From positions 1,612,001 to 1,676,000 of the forward strand of contig JACGCM010001245.1 in the NCBI GenBank assembly GCA_014058105.1: 64,000 nucleotides of DNA. Direction: 5' to 3'. This document shows, piece after piece, positions 1-13,501 of this stretch. A program made the position numbers and the translations under genes. The DNA is from Kingdonia uniflora. Its lineage: Eukaryota > Streptophyta > Magnoliopsida > Ranunculales > Circaeasteraceae. Every line of letters begins with the position of its first letter. The stretch's first letter is position 1. Below the pieces are notes generated by a model. It worked only from the letters and a program-made list of their open reading frames with translations, did no database searches and was not told the origin of the DNA.

Positions 1-239
1 GGACACTGGGTTTACGACTGCAAGACACCATGGGTACCTAGAGTTAAAATCTAGGCTAACCACATCACCACTGACATAACTTTTATTACTACGAAGTTAG
101 CAGCGTCAGACTTCTTTGGCGACACTGATGCCAACATAGAGCAACATACGGAGTAATCCGTAATAATATCTCAGTAGACATGTGATGTCACATTAGAGAG
201 AGTACTAGTAGTTTCTTTTCTAGTACAAACTTGATTTAC

Positions 240-2650
240 TTTTTATTGTCAATATTTTTTATTTTGTTGGGAACATATCATTTATATTTCAATAAAGTGT
301 TCGTGACATACATGAGATTCTCAATTTGTTCTAAATTGTGATTATTCGAATTTATAGCTTGAGAAGTAGTTAAATTCTATGTATGATAGTTGATCTACTA
401 TATACAACCCGCCTATGGATTTATCTGCTCATTGAGCATGACCGATAATCGGATGAGTGACGGCATATGTCAAAGAGACATTAGTTCCACGCATTCGATC
501 TTTTGAGATATGAATATATTTATTGTCTAACCTTGTATATCGGGGATGACACGAATATCATTGGCACGGAAAATATGATAGAATACATTGAGTGTGTCAC
601 GCTATTACTCTCTAACAGTACGATACGGGGTATCTAGTCTACTTTGTAAACTAGTAAATCCAACTGGATTTTACTGAGTTTAGGGAGATACATGATAATA
701 GTTATCACCTAATGACTATCAGAGAAAATGACAGACAAGGTTTTGTACATTCACTCCATATTTAAAGGTTAGACCACGCTATTGGAATGGTTTTTAATAC
801 ATTCCTCAAGGCTCGGATAGTGAGGAAGATTATCGGGATTATATTTCAAACTTTCCTTAAAATGAGAAAAAAATCCAGAGAGTGCATGTGTAATGATTCC
901 TTTCAGGGAAAGTCTATTATTTTATCCTAGTATGATCAAGGTGGAGTGGGATCCCCAACCTTTGCTCCAAACGTATCCATGGAGACACACGTAGACCTTT
1001 TCATTTATATTGTGGCTCACTTGAATATTTATGGTCATAAAAGATGCATCTAGGATATGGTCTTACGTTTGCCTACTCATAAAATCTAGGAATGCAACGT
1101 TAGCATAACTTCTCACTTAGATCATCCGATCGCAGGCTCAGTTCCTAGATTAACCGATCAAGTCGATCGATGCAACTTGACGGGGGCTTGGGAGTTGGAC
1201 TCATAGGCTTTTGATGATTATTTTACCACTAATTGGGATAGATGATTGAGCATCGTAAGTACCCCATACCATACCCAACTCGGGATTGGCAGAGAACCTA
1301 ATCAAGCGATTTCGGATAATTGTTAGGCCACTATTATTACGATCACAACTTTCGACTAGTGTATGGGATATGCATTTTTGCTCCCATACACTAATTAGGG
1401 TTCATCCCTTAGTAAATCATCTAATTATGTTTTTCCAAAAGTGACTAATAACTGGGTCGGTACCTGGTGTCTCCCATCGACGAACATTTGGATGTTCCGT
1501 ATAGTTGCCAATCACACCACAATATATGAAAATGGGACCCTCAATGTCGGCCTAGTTTTATGTGGGTCATGATTCACTTTTATCACTGGATATTTAGACC
1601 CACTGGCGACGTATATACTACAGGGTAGATAATTGCCACTTTGATGAGATGATATTCCCAGCATTATGGGGAGATATGACAGTTAATGTTGAGGATGTTT
1701 CCAAGAGGTCTTGGAAAACACTATCGTTGTCTCATCTAGATCCCTATACATAAGTTAGGTGACAATAAGGTTCAACAGATTACAAACCTCTAATAGGTTA
1801 TTAATGAATTGTCAGACACATTCATAGATACTATTGAAGTAGCATAAGTATATATATGCACCTGCAAGTAATACACCTATACATCAGAACGTTTTGGGGG
1901 AACTAGTACTGCAGCTGAACATTCCAAGGGAATTAGTACCGCAAATGAATCTGAGGCTCGCGCTTAGTGTGGAGCACCGTTGAAAGAAAGTATTCTGAGC
2001 TGGGGAACTGTAGAATATGGGACAAATATGACTAATGGTGTAGTCGGTTCATTGAGGATGGAACCACCCATTGACAAAACAATAGTAGCTACACAACCAG
2101 TTGATGCATTACAAGACTAGCCCGGGGTGGCACATACGCGTATGATGATTATAAGATATCGATCTATTAAAAGTATGTAATTACACAATGTAGGATCGTT
2201 TAGTAGAGATTTGTCGACAAGGTATTCATATTCGTTGTTGTGCTCGCCATCAAGAATGAGGATTCAAAACCACTTATTGTAAATAACTGTGTGTTGTTCT
2301 ACATTGGCCAAAGTGGGCATCTGGAATCCAAACAGAGCTCAGCTTGCTAGCATAATGCAAAGTGATACAATTGAGCATGTCAGTTATAAATGGGAAAGGT
2401 ACAAAAACATGATTAACTCGGAGAGATAATTTGGTCAATGAAAGACTAGTTGTCCAGGAAATCTTTAAGAGATCTGGCATCGATTGCAGTGTGACCTATT
2501 ACCCGATTATGGATGCTATAACGTTTCGGTACTGATCAGTCTGTCAAGTTGTCGAGAACCAACTAGACATGCTTCTGATGTAAATACTATGTATCTATAT
2601 GGGAAACTAGATGCATATATCTACATGAAGCTACCTGGGAAGGTATACTA
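240..2650 (+). pseudogene. Copia integrase and reverse transcriptase remnant
   Basis: This stretch has no long open frame, but it is collinear with 42480-44780. Short blocks read like copia pol. An integrase-like block is near 1080-1260. Near 2480-2640 there are blocks resembling the 'SPVMDAITFR' and 'YLYGSLDNDIYMK' segments of copia reverse transcriptase. Many stops and small indels break it. The first 240 bases show little that can be recognised. Confidence 0.6.
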
Positions 2651-3012
2651 CAACAAATATGAGTTCTTACGTCACCAAAATAACATCATTTTTTTGAAAG
2701 ATGACTTTGTTAATCTTGTTTGGTATTTTACTCGCATGAGTTGGCGCACCTTTTCTGCTTATAACGTCACTTTTATAACTAACGACATTAGTTATCATGT
2801 ATTCTATATTAAAGTCATTTTCTAAAGTGACACTAAAAGAAAATAAATGACATTACTGAAAGGCTTCTCGCTTCTAAGTCATTTTTTTCCTAATTGATGT
2901 AATTTGGGTATTTCACAAACGTGACTTTCACTTAAAACTTGGCTTTCGTCTTTAGGGATTCACTCTCTCTACTTACAATTATAGGGTCTCAAACTCTATA
3001 AGTGTGCCCTAA

Positions 3013-3310
3013 GAGCATCCACAGCAGCCTCCCTAAACTTATTTTAGGGAGGCAAAAAGTAATAAAATGGCTTTTATAGGCTCCCTATCCCTATTTTTTC
3101 TTTCTCTCTCCTCAAGTATGGGGAGCCTAGAGAAATATTTGGTTAGCCACGTATGACTCTTATATTACGTGTAAAGTTGTTTTAGAGGTTTAAAGTTAAA
3201 ATAATATTACTTTTTGTCTTTTATTTTTAAACATAACTAATTTTAAGTGGTTTAGGTAGTTAATTTTGTGATGTGGCTACTTTTTTTAGGGAGTCTGCTA
3301 CATCCACAAC
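3013..3310. mobile_element. MITE-like element (possible PIF/Harbinger type)
   Basis: The left end, preceded by TAA, reads GAGCATCCACAGCAGCC followed by TCCCTAAA. A partial inverted match, TTTAGGGAG then CTGCT, lies at about 3287-3298. Ends of the form TAA-GAGCATC are typical of plant Tourist-like MITEs. The right end is degraded and no matching TAA was fixed, so the boundary is approximate. Confidence 0.35.
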
Positions 3311-3403
3311 ATCAAAGTTGGGTTGAAACTCCTCAAAAGTACTCCCTATACCAAATTACTCGAGAAATCACTGGTGATTGATTGTCAACTCCAGACCTCT
3401 CTA

Positions 3404-3655
3404 ATGTTAAGATATTGAAATCTCTCTCTCTCTCTCTCTGTGTCTATCTGTTGGAAGCCATGGAAGCAAAATCGAGTATGGTTGCAGGTTCACATAAACG
3501 AAGTAATTCTTCGTGATTAGACACAAGCAAAATCGAGTATGTTAAGATATTGAAGTCTCTCTCTCTCTCTCTGTGCGTGTTGGAAGCCATGGAAGCAAAA
3601 TCGAGTATGATTGCAGGTTCACATAAATGAAGTGAATCCTCACGATTAAACACAA
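3404..3655 (+). repeat. Tandem duplication, unit about 130-135 bp
   Basis: Two adjacent copies (3404-3538 and 3539 to about 3655) share a TTAAGATATTGAA start, a CT-rich tract of different length, the phrase TTGGAAGCCATGGAAGC and a tail ending near ACACAAGC. Each copy has an ATG (3460 and 3589) opening a short frame that starts MEAKSSM and soon stops. It could be the duplicated 5' leader of the kinesin pseudogene downstream, but nothing links them except order. Confidence 0.7.
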
Positions 3656-4547
3656 GCGAATTTGGGGTGCGTCATTCTCTCTTCCAATTTCTCATTTACT
3701 TTTGCATTTTCAGTTACTTCCTACATTATTTGATTGATTATACTCTTTTTCGAACTCAATTATTGTATTTTGTACAATGAAAATCCATCAAATTCACTAG
3801 ATTAATAGACCCAATTGTTTGATTTCGGCCTTTAGGAGCTAAAGTTTATTTGTAATTCCACAATTTTGTCTTTAATTGGTGAATTTGGTTACTTTTTTAA
3901 TTTGATTTATATCTTGTATCTGAGACAAAGTTGAGGTTTTGATATTGGTAAGAAACTAAATGCTATTTGCGATATTTGAGAAAATGAAATGCCATTGTTC
4001 AATTTGATTTGATCTACAAAGCGCATTTTACTATGGCATACTCCTAAATTATATGGTTGGCTGCAAGAGTATCTTTCCCTTCCTTATTCTCCCCATTTTT
4101 TTGAAGTGTTCTCCTTGGTTGTGTATGATTTTCTTTTTGGTTCTATTTGTTATAAGCATTTTTTCTTCTTCTGATTATACGATTTAGGCAAGAGTTTGCA
4201 GTGATATGGTGTCTAGTTTCCCCTCTCTCTAACTCCAAAGCGAATACTTAGGATTTACAAGAAGTAATTTGGTCCTCTTTTCATCACATATTGAATAGTT
4301 TCGTGATACATATAGACCTACTGGTCATAGAAACTAGGCTGGACGCAATACAAAAGAAAAATAAGTAGTTGAATAAAATTCCCTTTTGCAATGGAGGTTA
4401 CTGAACTATTTTTGAGACAAACTCTGTCTAAATGGAACAAATACCATAAGACAGGAAAAAAAATGTGGTCCTCATATGGTCCGATACTCCTGAACCAATA
4501 ACCTAAGAGGGAGCTATGGTGGGATACATGTTGGACGTAAAGGTACC

Positions 4548-4790
4548 TTCAGGGCAAAAGATGAGATGTCATAATAAACCTCTCGTGGAACTTCGCTAAC
4601 ATGATACTAGCCAGTCCAACTGTATGAGATACTGATGAAAGTCCATCATAAATATTGCCAATCCTTTATGGGCAAAAGACGATGTTATAATAAATCTTGC
4701 ATGATACGTTGTTAATATAATACTAAGCCGATCCCAACTGTAGGAGAGAACGATGAAAGTCCATCATATATATTATACCAAATCTGTGTT
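4548..4790. repeat. Imperfect direct repeat, unit about 120 bp
   Basis: Two diverged copies start at GGGCAAAAGA (about 4552 and 4671). They share segments such as ATAATAAA, the block before CCAACTGTA, and GATGAAAGTCCATCATA. No coding potential is seen. It is probably transposon debris. Confidence 0.55.
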
Positions 4791-5174
4791 GGCGTCAAGT
4801 AGAGTGACATTCTAGATAAAAGGGTAGTCTATATGCCTATATATAGTGTGTCATAGCTGTCAGAAAAAAAAAACAATTGAAGCAAAATGGAAAAACTTCA
4901 TGATGGACTTTTTTTTCTACTTCAGTAAGAAATGTAGCTGAAGAGTTAGATTCTACTTATGAACACACGTGTGCTTGTATGTAAATACTCATCTGTTTTG
5001 ATTTGGAATTGAATTAAGATTTATTTCCACTGTCTAAATAATTTTGAAGCTGAAATCATTCCATGCTTATATGGCTTAGTGTGTGTAGAATTGGAGCTTG
5101 CCACGACCAGGCCTAACACCCCTAACAAAGAGTAACAAACCTGGTGTGACTATGGATGCTGGCGCAGTAGTGTT

Positions 5175-7800
5175 GAGAGAAAATAGACAGCTATGACACA
5201 AGGTTCAAGAGCTAGCACAGTAGTGCGCGCTGGCACAGGAAACAAGGTTCAAGAGCTTTTATCTGACACTTTTGGATATCACAGAGTGGTGAGAGAAAAT
5301 AGACATCTGTATTATACGGTTTAGGATTTGAAAGGTTAGTTTACTCCTCTACCATGAATTGCAACATTTCTAGCATTTGATTTGTGTTGCTAACTAAAAG
5401 TTTTCCAGGAAATATTTGCGTATACCGCAGAATCAGGCCTACATGTAGCACTGAAGCAAAATTTGCCGTTGATTCCATCCGCGATGATGGATCTCTCGTA
5501 TTAATAGACCCATTGAACCCACATCAAGATGCACACAAAGTCTTTTCACTTTAATCGGGTATTCAATCCAACTGCTACCCAAGGTAACTTCTGAACCGAA
5601 TTTTACCTTTTTGCAATCAAAACCTGATTAACTCTCTCATCTAAGTTCATTACATTTTGCCAGAGGAGGTATTTAAGAACACCCAACCACTAATCAGATC
5701 TGTCATGGATGGTTACAACGTTTGCATTTTTGCTTACGGTCAAACAAGGTCGGGGAAGACCCATACCATGGTATGGTCTTACCTTTGCATATCCAATATG
5801 GTGTTTTCTTTGATATAATTCCCCCATCTAATTGTTTGTTTTTTTGGTGATTCAGTGTGGTCCATATGGAGGGTCTACAAAGGACAGGGGAATCAATTTT
5901 TTGACCCTGAATGATCTCTTCTGGATATCTTGCGCCAGAAAGAATATTATGAATTATGAGGTTCAGATTCAGATGGTCAAAATTTATAATGAGCAAGTTC
6001 GAGATCTTCTTCTACAGGACTCATCAGTTGACAAAGTATCCTTTATTCCATTTCTTTATGGCTGATTGTGTATTTATCAATTATAAAAGTTGAACATGCT
6101 TTGGATTCCTTAATTGTTAATACATTAGAGATACGAAACTGTGCAAGCAATGGTGGGCTAAGTCTTCCTGATGCGACAATGCACCTTGTGAAGTCGACGA
6201 ATGACGTTCTTAATCTAATGAAACTTGGTGAGATGAACTGTTTTGTTAGCTCCGCTGCACTCAGCAATCGAAGTAGTCGTTCCCATAGATTTGTATTTCC
6301 TTTGATATAGATTCTTTGATTTTTTTATATACTGTGATACCATGTAGAAACCAAAGAGGCATACAAGATATTCTTGTAGGTACTTTGGTTAGACTTTTAA
6401 TATAGTGGGGACTGAAAAAGAAATCTCTTATAGCTGCATTCTTCACTGAGTAGCCACTTCATTATGCTACCATATATATTTTTTTACCTTGCGTTATGCC
6501 GATGCTGCAACAGTATTTTTGTGTACTTGCTTTTGGGCTCTTATCCCACATGTGGTATAGTGCATATTATTGTAGTAAGTAGCCCATTCAATATAGGATG
6601 TAAGCAACATGAAGGAATTTAGTCCAATATTCGCTAAGAGTATCGGTTCTTTCTCATCTCTACCCAAAAGGCTTGTGTTACTTAATGATGTACCTAAAGA
6701 TGCATTCTTCAGTTGCACAAACTAACTCTAAAATTTGGATCATAATTTCCTGCAGCGTTTTGACAGTTCACGTGCAAGGTAAAGATATTTCCGGAAGCAT
6801 CCAACGTAGTTGCATCTAGTGGATCTTGCTGGTGATAGGGTGGCAAGTCAGAAGTTACTGGAGATAGGCTTAAGGAGGTACAATATATTAATAGGTCATT
6901 ATCCTGCTTGGGGGATGTTATTACAGCTCTGGCTCAAAAGAACTCCCATATTCCCTACGGAAATAGAAAGCTGACACAATTGCTACAAGATTCCCTAGGT
7001 AGTAAATTTGAGCAGTTTCCACTTTTTTCTCTCTTTGCAGTAATGATGTATGTACAAATATGATACCGACTGATTTTGGTGGTCATAACTTGCTTTTCTC
7101 TCGAAATATATTGTATTAGGAGGGCATGCAAAAACATTGATGTTCGTTCATGTGAGTCCAGAAGCAGATTCATATGCTGAAACAGAAAGTACACTGAAGT
7201 TCGTCGAGAGGACGTCGGCGGTTGAACTTGGTGCTGCTCGTTTAAACAAAGAGAGTGCTGAGGTTAGGGAACTAAGGAAGCAGGTATACTTTCTTACTTA
7301 CAAAGTTAATGCTAAATGCTTACCTAATCTTTGTATTTATTTCTCTTAGTATTATATCAAACTTAGACTCGTTATTTACAGGATATCACAACCACATATA
7401 TCCTTACATTGTCTGAGTACAAATATACCATAATACTCCTGTTAGTAATCTCATTAAAGTGAGCATGTGAAAATTATTCATCTTTTATACATGGACAAAA
7501 CTGTCATTACTCAAAACTTCGTGTTCACGGATATGAATGAAAATGAAAAAGCATACAATAATTTTCAGCAAACAAACAAATATATTTTTATTGAGTGATA
7601 AAACGGATTTTTAGTTTCTATAAGTCTCATGAATTAAATTCTTTTGCAGGTTGAGAGCTTAAAGAATGCATTAACAAGCAAGGAAGCAGAGACTGCAGAG
7701 ACAAATAAAGTGAAGGAAGTGAAACCCCCACCAGAGAAAACTCCCCCATGCTCTCTACGACTTAGCATTGAAGGTTCTGTTACTGTCAAGTCAGAAGTTA
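5175..7800 (+). pseudogene. Broken KIN-14 class kinesin gene (motor domain exons)
   Basis: The exons match the plant kinesin-14 motor domain in order. A neck exon (about 5290-5335) reads ENRHLY then DLKG. 5409-5583 starts GNICVYRRIRP. 5664-5770 holds [13 protein letters not shown] (P-loop). 5856-6035 holds YNEQVRDLL, 6129-6288 holds NRSSRSH (switch I) and 6756-6998 holds the switch II region. 7120-7283 reads TLMFVHVSPEADS and 7650 to about 7800 is a post-motor tail. Damage is clear: an in-frame TAG in the neck exon, a frameshift near 5552, AT instead of GT at the donor after 6288, and a stop plus frameshifts around 6812-6845 that destroy the DLAGSE region. The P-loop has R where family members have G. 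The upstream half of the family (calponin-homology and coiled-coil regions) is absent. It could not make a working motor. Confidence 0.88.
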
Positions 7801-8215
7801 CAGCAGTATACAATGCTTTATTAACTGCTGTCCTTCAGTTAAAGACATCAAAGCTGCAGTTCTATAGAACACCTTAGTTTTGGGCCTGATGGTTTTGGCG
7901 ACTGCTTCTACCATGCTCGTTAGCAAAATATTAGCGAGCCATGTTTTGTTTCTTCGACAGTTTATAGCAGAGACATGCACGTGAATCTTCATTTCATTTC
8001 TTTTTTTATTTTCTCTGGGTGGTTTATGGCTTTCTGCTAGTGCCACTCAGTATTTTTAGAATCCTTGGCTTTAATATCATTTTTAATACATAAAGATTTT
8101 GTTGTAAGTATCACTGTTATTGCACTTGAATTCAACATGTATGACATTCCAACATTAATATTTGTTTCTCTTTTTTGAAAAGTACTTGTAGAAATTGATT
8201 ATTTTTTGGGTACTT
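7801..8215. other. Kinesin tail to copia junction, no gene seen
   Basis: The kinesin-like frame fades after about 7800. The sequence then looks like an intron or 3' untranslated region. Copia similarity resumes near 8216. No terminal inverted repeat, target duplication or Helitron-like end could be recognised at this junction. Confidence 0.5.
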
Positions 8216-9223
8216 CTGTTGCGCGTCCAGCACTTGGGTGTGGACAACGACAACTTCCACCATCCTAATAGGAGAAAAAACTCCTAGGGTCGTGGTGCCA
8301 TAGCTAGGAGGTACTTTGCTATAGCTAGTTGGGTATACTAGACTCGATGACTCATATTGAATTGTTTGACTTGCTATAGTTCTGTTTCTACCCAAAGGCA
8401 CTGGATTTAGATCATGCATATTTTGAGGTATCTGATCGGTATGAAAGACTGGGGTTTGTTCTACTCGAAATGGTAAACGTAAAAGTATAGAGTACACTGA
8501 TACAAAATATTTATCAGACCCTTGTCAAATAGATTATGTGTTTATGTACAGGGATACATTAAGATTCTTGGAAATCGATGAAGTAGACAGCAGTAGCTAC
8601 ACCTCGAACTACGAAGATTCTTATACTTCATGAAGCTGGCAGATAATGATGGTTGCACTCCAAGACACATCTCATAAACCGAAGTTGTAGCGTGTTCTAT
8701 CCAAGATAAAACATCGACTATGCATGAAGACAATTCAGCTTACATCATTCAAGTAAATGACAATTTATCAATGGCGACAGAACGAAACACATTTCACAGA
8801 AGCCATTCAATCTTTATGAATTACAAAAGACGAATGAGATTGGTTTTGTTGAAGACATTTCAGAAGACATCTTTACAAATTCATGCACGAAGACCCTTGC
8901 ACCACTTACGTTCAAGTATCTAGTACATGGAATCGGCATGCAGAAGATTTACTTATCAATATCTCAGGGAGATCGACGTCAGGGGGAGTAGTCCCAGTCT
9001 GACGTAGACACATGCGTGTTGTATTTTTTTTCCTGATAGTGTAGTTTTTATCCTAGGAAGTTTTACTTACTGAAAGTTTTGATCAAGCAACGTATACGCG
9101 TCTACAACCCATACAGGGCATAGGATTGCTCTTTCCCTGCACAATTTTTTGCCCATGAGAGTTTTGATAGGGAGAGGTTTTGATGAGGCAAGTCATCCTG
9201 GTATGAAACACCCTAAGGGGGAG
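8216..9223 (+). pseudogene. Copia reverse transcriptase end and RNase H remnant of A'
   Basis: It is collinear with 45190-46243. Traces of the reverse transcriptase end (TQRHWN-like block near 8390) and of RNase H (ISWRSVKQ-like block near 8570, then LHEAG near 8625 and an EDNSAY block near 8725) can be read only across frames. The non-coding tail after about 8990 also matches the other element and ends in a purine-rich tract (AAGGGGGAG at 9215-9223) next to the LTR. Confidence 0.7.
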
Positions 9224-9492
9224 TGTAAGAAGTTGGGTCCAGCCCAAACAAGGAATCCAAGTGGGTTGGGGGGTCCTATTTGGACTCCTAATAAATCCCA
9301 TAGGGCTTTAGGGTTATGGGGAAAGTTAACTTATTCCATAGCTCATCTCATATTATATTACATATAGTTTTACAGTTACGAAGAACATAAGAATCTCTCT
9401 CTCAATTGCTCTACATTTATAGACTGAAGACTGCAGAGCCTAAAACTCGAAAGTTGTATCTCCGACATCCCTTCCTTATTATATTTTTTTCA
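9224..9492 (+). repeat. 3' LTR of copia element A'
   Basis: It begins TGTAAGAAGTTGGGTCC directly after a purine-rich tract. It resembles the LTRs at 39367-39631 and 46244-46510 over its first 120 bases, then diverges. The end at TTCA is approximate. It stops only about 210 bp upstream of the alpha-tubulin TATA box. Confidence 0.65.
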
Positions 9493-9634
9493 ACGATTCT
9501 GAGGTGTCCCACAACACAAGTCATTTGCTGGTACATGAAACAGCTGAAAGCAAAACCATAGCAAAATCCAACCCCAGTGTGGGGTCATCAAATTCGGTGG
9601 CTCGTCAATCAATGTCTTCGCTGTCAGTTGTTGG

Positions 9635-11997
<2,363 letters not shown>

Positions 11998-12204
11998 GTG
12001 GAGCATTTCACATTGCTCCGAGTTTGTGATACTCTACTATTATGTTTCTGTTTCAATGTTATCCCCTTTGAGTGTACTCGCTGTCAGTTTCATGTGATTG
12101 TGAACTTTTTTTCCTAAGCAGATTTGTTGCTGCCACAGTGTTACTGCTATCATTGTTTTAGTATTACTACCCTGCCCTCTTTGTGTTAGTGTTAAAGGGC
12201 TATA

Positions 12205-13470
12205 CAGAGAAATTGTGAAACCGGACCGAACCGACAATTTTTTTCAGTTTGTAACAGTACTGATTCGGTTTTCGGTTCGAAAAGTGAGGAACCGGACTAT
12301 CAGGTTCGGTTATTGGTTACCTTATAATAATAACTTAACTAGCCGGTGAGAATAATGCCATTATATTAGGCATGCTTGGGTATTTCTTATTCTCTTTCAG
12401 TTGGTCTCTCTATTATCTTAGCCTATCTCTCTCCCTTTTGAGTTATGGAGAAATTTGTTCGTCTCTCTATTCTCTTAGCCTATCTCTCTCCCTTTTGAGT
12501 TATGGAGAAATTTGTCAATCCATCGATCTAGAACATCAAACATCACCAAGTCTATCAATCCATGTTATTTCAAATCTACAACCTCAAACTTCATCTATTA
12601 ACCAAACTTTATCTATTAACCATCGAGGCTGAGAATAAGCTTTGCCCCAAAACCATCATCGATTCAACATCATCAAAGATTTACCATCATCGACCCAACA
12701 TCAAAACATCACCGACTGAGAAGAAGCTCGTGGTGTTATCCTTAGATTTGTATAATCATGTTTGCTTTGTATAATCTTATCATCAGATTTGTATCGATTT
12801 AACATCAAACCGGGTGATGTTATCGTCATAGAGTCAGAGTTGTATAATCTTATCCTCAAATTTGTATAATCTTTCTTTTGTAAGCTTTGTATATTATTTG
12901 TTTGTGTTGTAAGTTTTGTTTGTTTTGTAAGCTTTGTATAATCTTTAGATTTTGTTTTATGACTGCCGGTGGTGTTATCCTCCGTCTTCTACGTTGTGGT
13001 TTCAGAGGGCTCGTTGTGCTCTTGGATTTCTTCCATCAGAGGTCTTCTGCCGGTGGTGTTATCCTTCGTCTTCTATTTTCTGTTTGCCTCTATTTGGGCT
13101 TCAGAGGGATTGTTGAAAGACTTAATTCACTAGAACATGGAACCGTTGAAGGGCTTAATTCGTTGAAGGACTTAATTCCCTCGTTAAAGGGCTCCAGAGG
13201 GCTCCGTCTTCTGTTTTATGTTTTCTGGTTGCTATCTCTATTTCTCACTCTTTAACTATGGCCTCTAGAAGTGCGAACACTGAACCTCTCAACTTCGACC
13301 ATTAGGTCGGTACACCGCAAAACTTTTAGGGCCAAAATCAAATATAAAAACCGAACCGGACCGACCGGTTCGGTTTTGGTCTGATTATTTCTGAGGCCGG
13401 TTCGGTTTCGGTTCCTTGTGAAAAACCGGGGTACCCCGGTTCGGTTCACGGTTTAGGGCCAAAACCGAAC
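12205..13470. repeat. Unclassified repeat with CCGAACCG-rich inverted ends
   Basis: The left end (about 12219-12330) and right end (about 13345-13466) are both packed with ACCGAACCG / CGGTTCGGT words in both orientations, so each end can fold on itself and on the other. The interior is low-complexity: a 57-bp tandem duplication, CATC-rich sequence and GTTGTAAGTTTTG-type runs. Repeats rich in CCGAACCGG occur widely in plant intergenic DNA, but I cannot assign a class. No target duplication was found. Confidence 0.4.
12405..12518 (+). repeat. 57-bp tandem duplication
   Basis: Two near-identical copies (12405-12461 and 12462-12518) share TCTCTCTAT, CTTAGCCTATCTCTC and GAGTTATGGAGAAATTTGT. Low-complexity pyrimidine-rich sequence; no coding role is apparent. 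Confidence 0.85.
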
Positions 13471-13501
13471 AATCAATGATCTAGGATTTTGAAAAATTCT
13501 A

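Larger units (their letters stand above)
2651..5174. other. Non-coding stretch with MITE-like and duplicated pieces
   Basis: No convincing gene is seen. Positions 2680-2960 are rich in GTCA/TGAC motifs (finding below). Positions 3013-3310 resemble a miniature transposon, 3404-3655 is a tandem duplication and 4548-4790 an imperfect duplication. The rest is AT-rich and featureless by eye. It lies between the copia remnant and the kinesin pseudogene and may include degraded 5' introns of the kinesin gene. Confidence 0.5.
1..9492 (+). mobile_element. Degenerate Ty1/copia element A', 5' end off window, interrupted by kinesin block
   Basis: Positions 240-2650 match 42480-44780 of the better preserved copia element at 39367-46510, and 8216-9223 match 45190-46243, in the same order and strand. 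The left part holds remnants of integrase (about 1040-1400) and the start of reverse transcriptase (about 2180-2650). The right part holds the end of reverse transcriptase, RNase H, a purine-rich tract at 9213-9223 and a 3' LTR. Stops and frameshifts are everywhere. About 5.5 kb of unrelated sequence with a kinesin pseudogene lies between the two parts, where the related element has only about 0.4 kb. The 5' LTR and gag lie outside the window. That both parts belong to one element is inferred from collinearity. Confidence 0.75.

Noticed and set aside
3013..3310. Complete MITE with intact inverted ends
   Set aside because: Only the left end is convincing; the right end matches over about 15 bases and then departs, so it is listed at low confidence only.
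12372..13255. Open frames of 70-122 codons between tubulin and element D
   Set aside because: They consist of low-complexity Leu/Ser and repeated sequence, explained by tandem duplications; no domain is seen.
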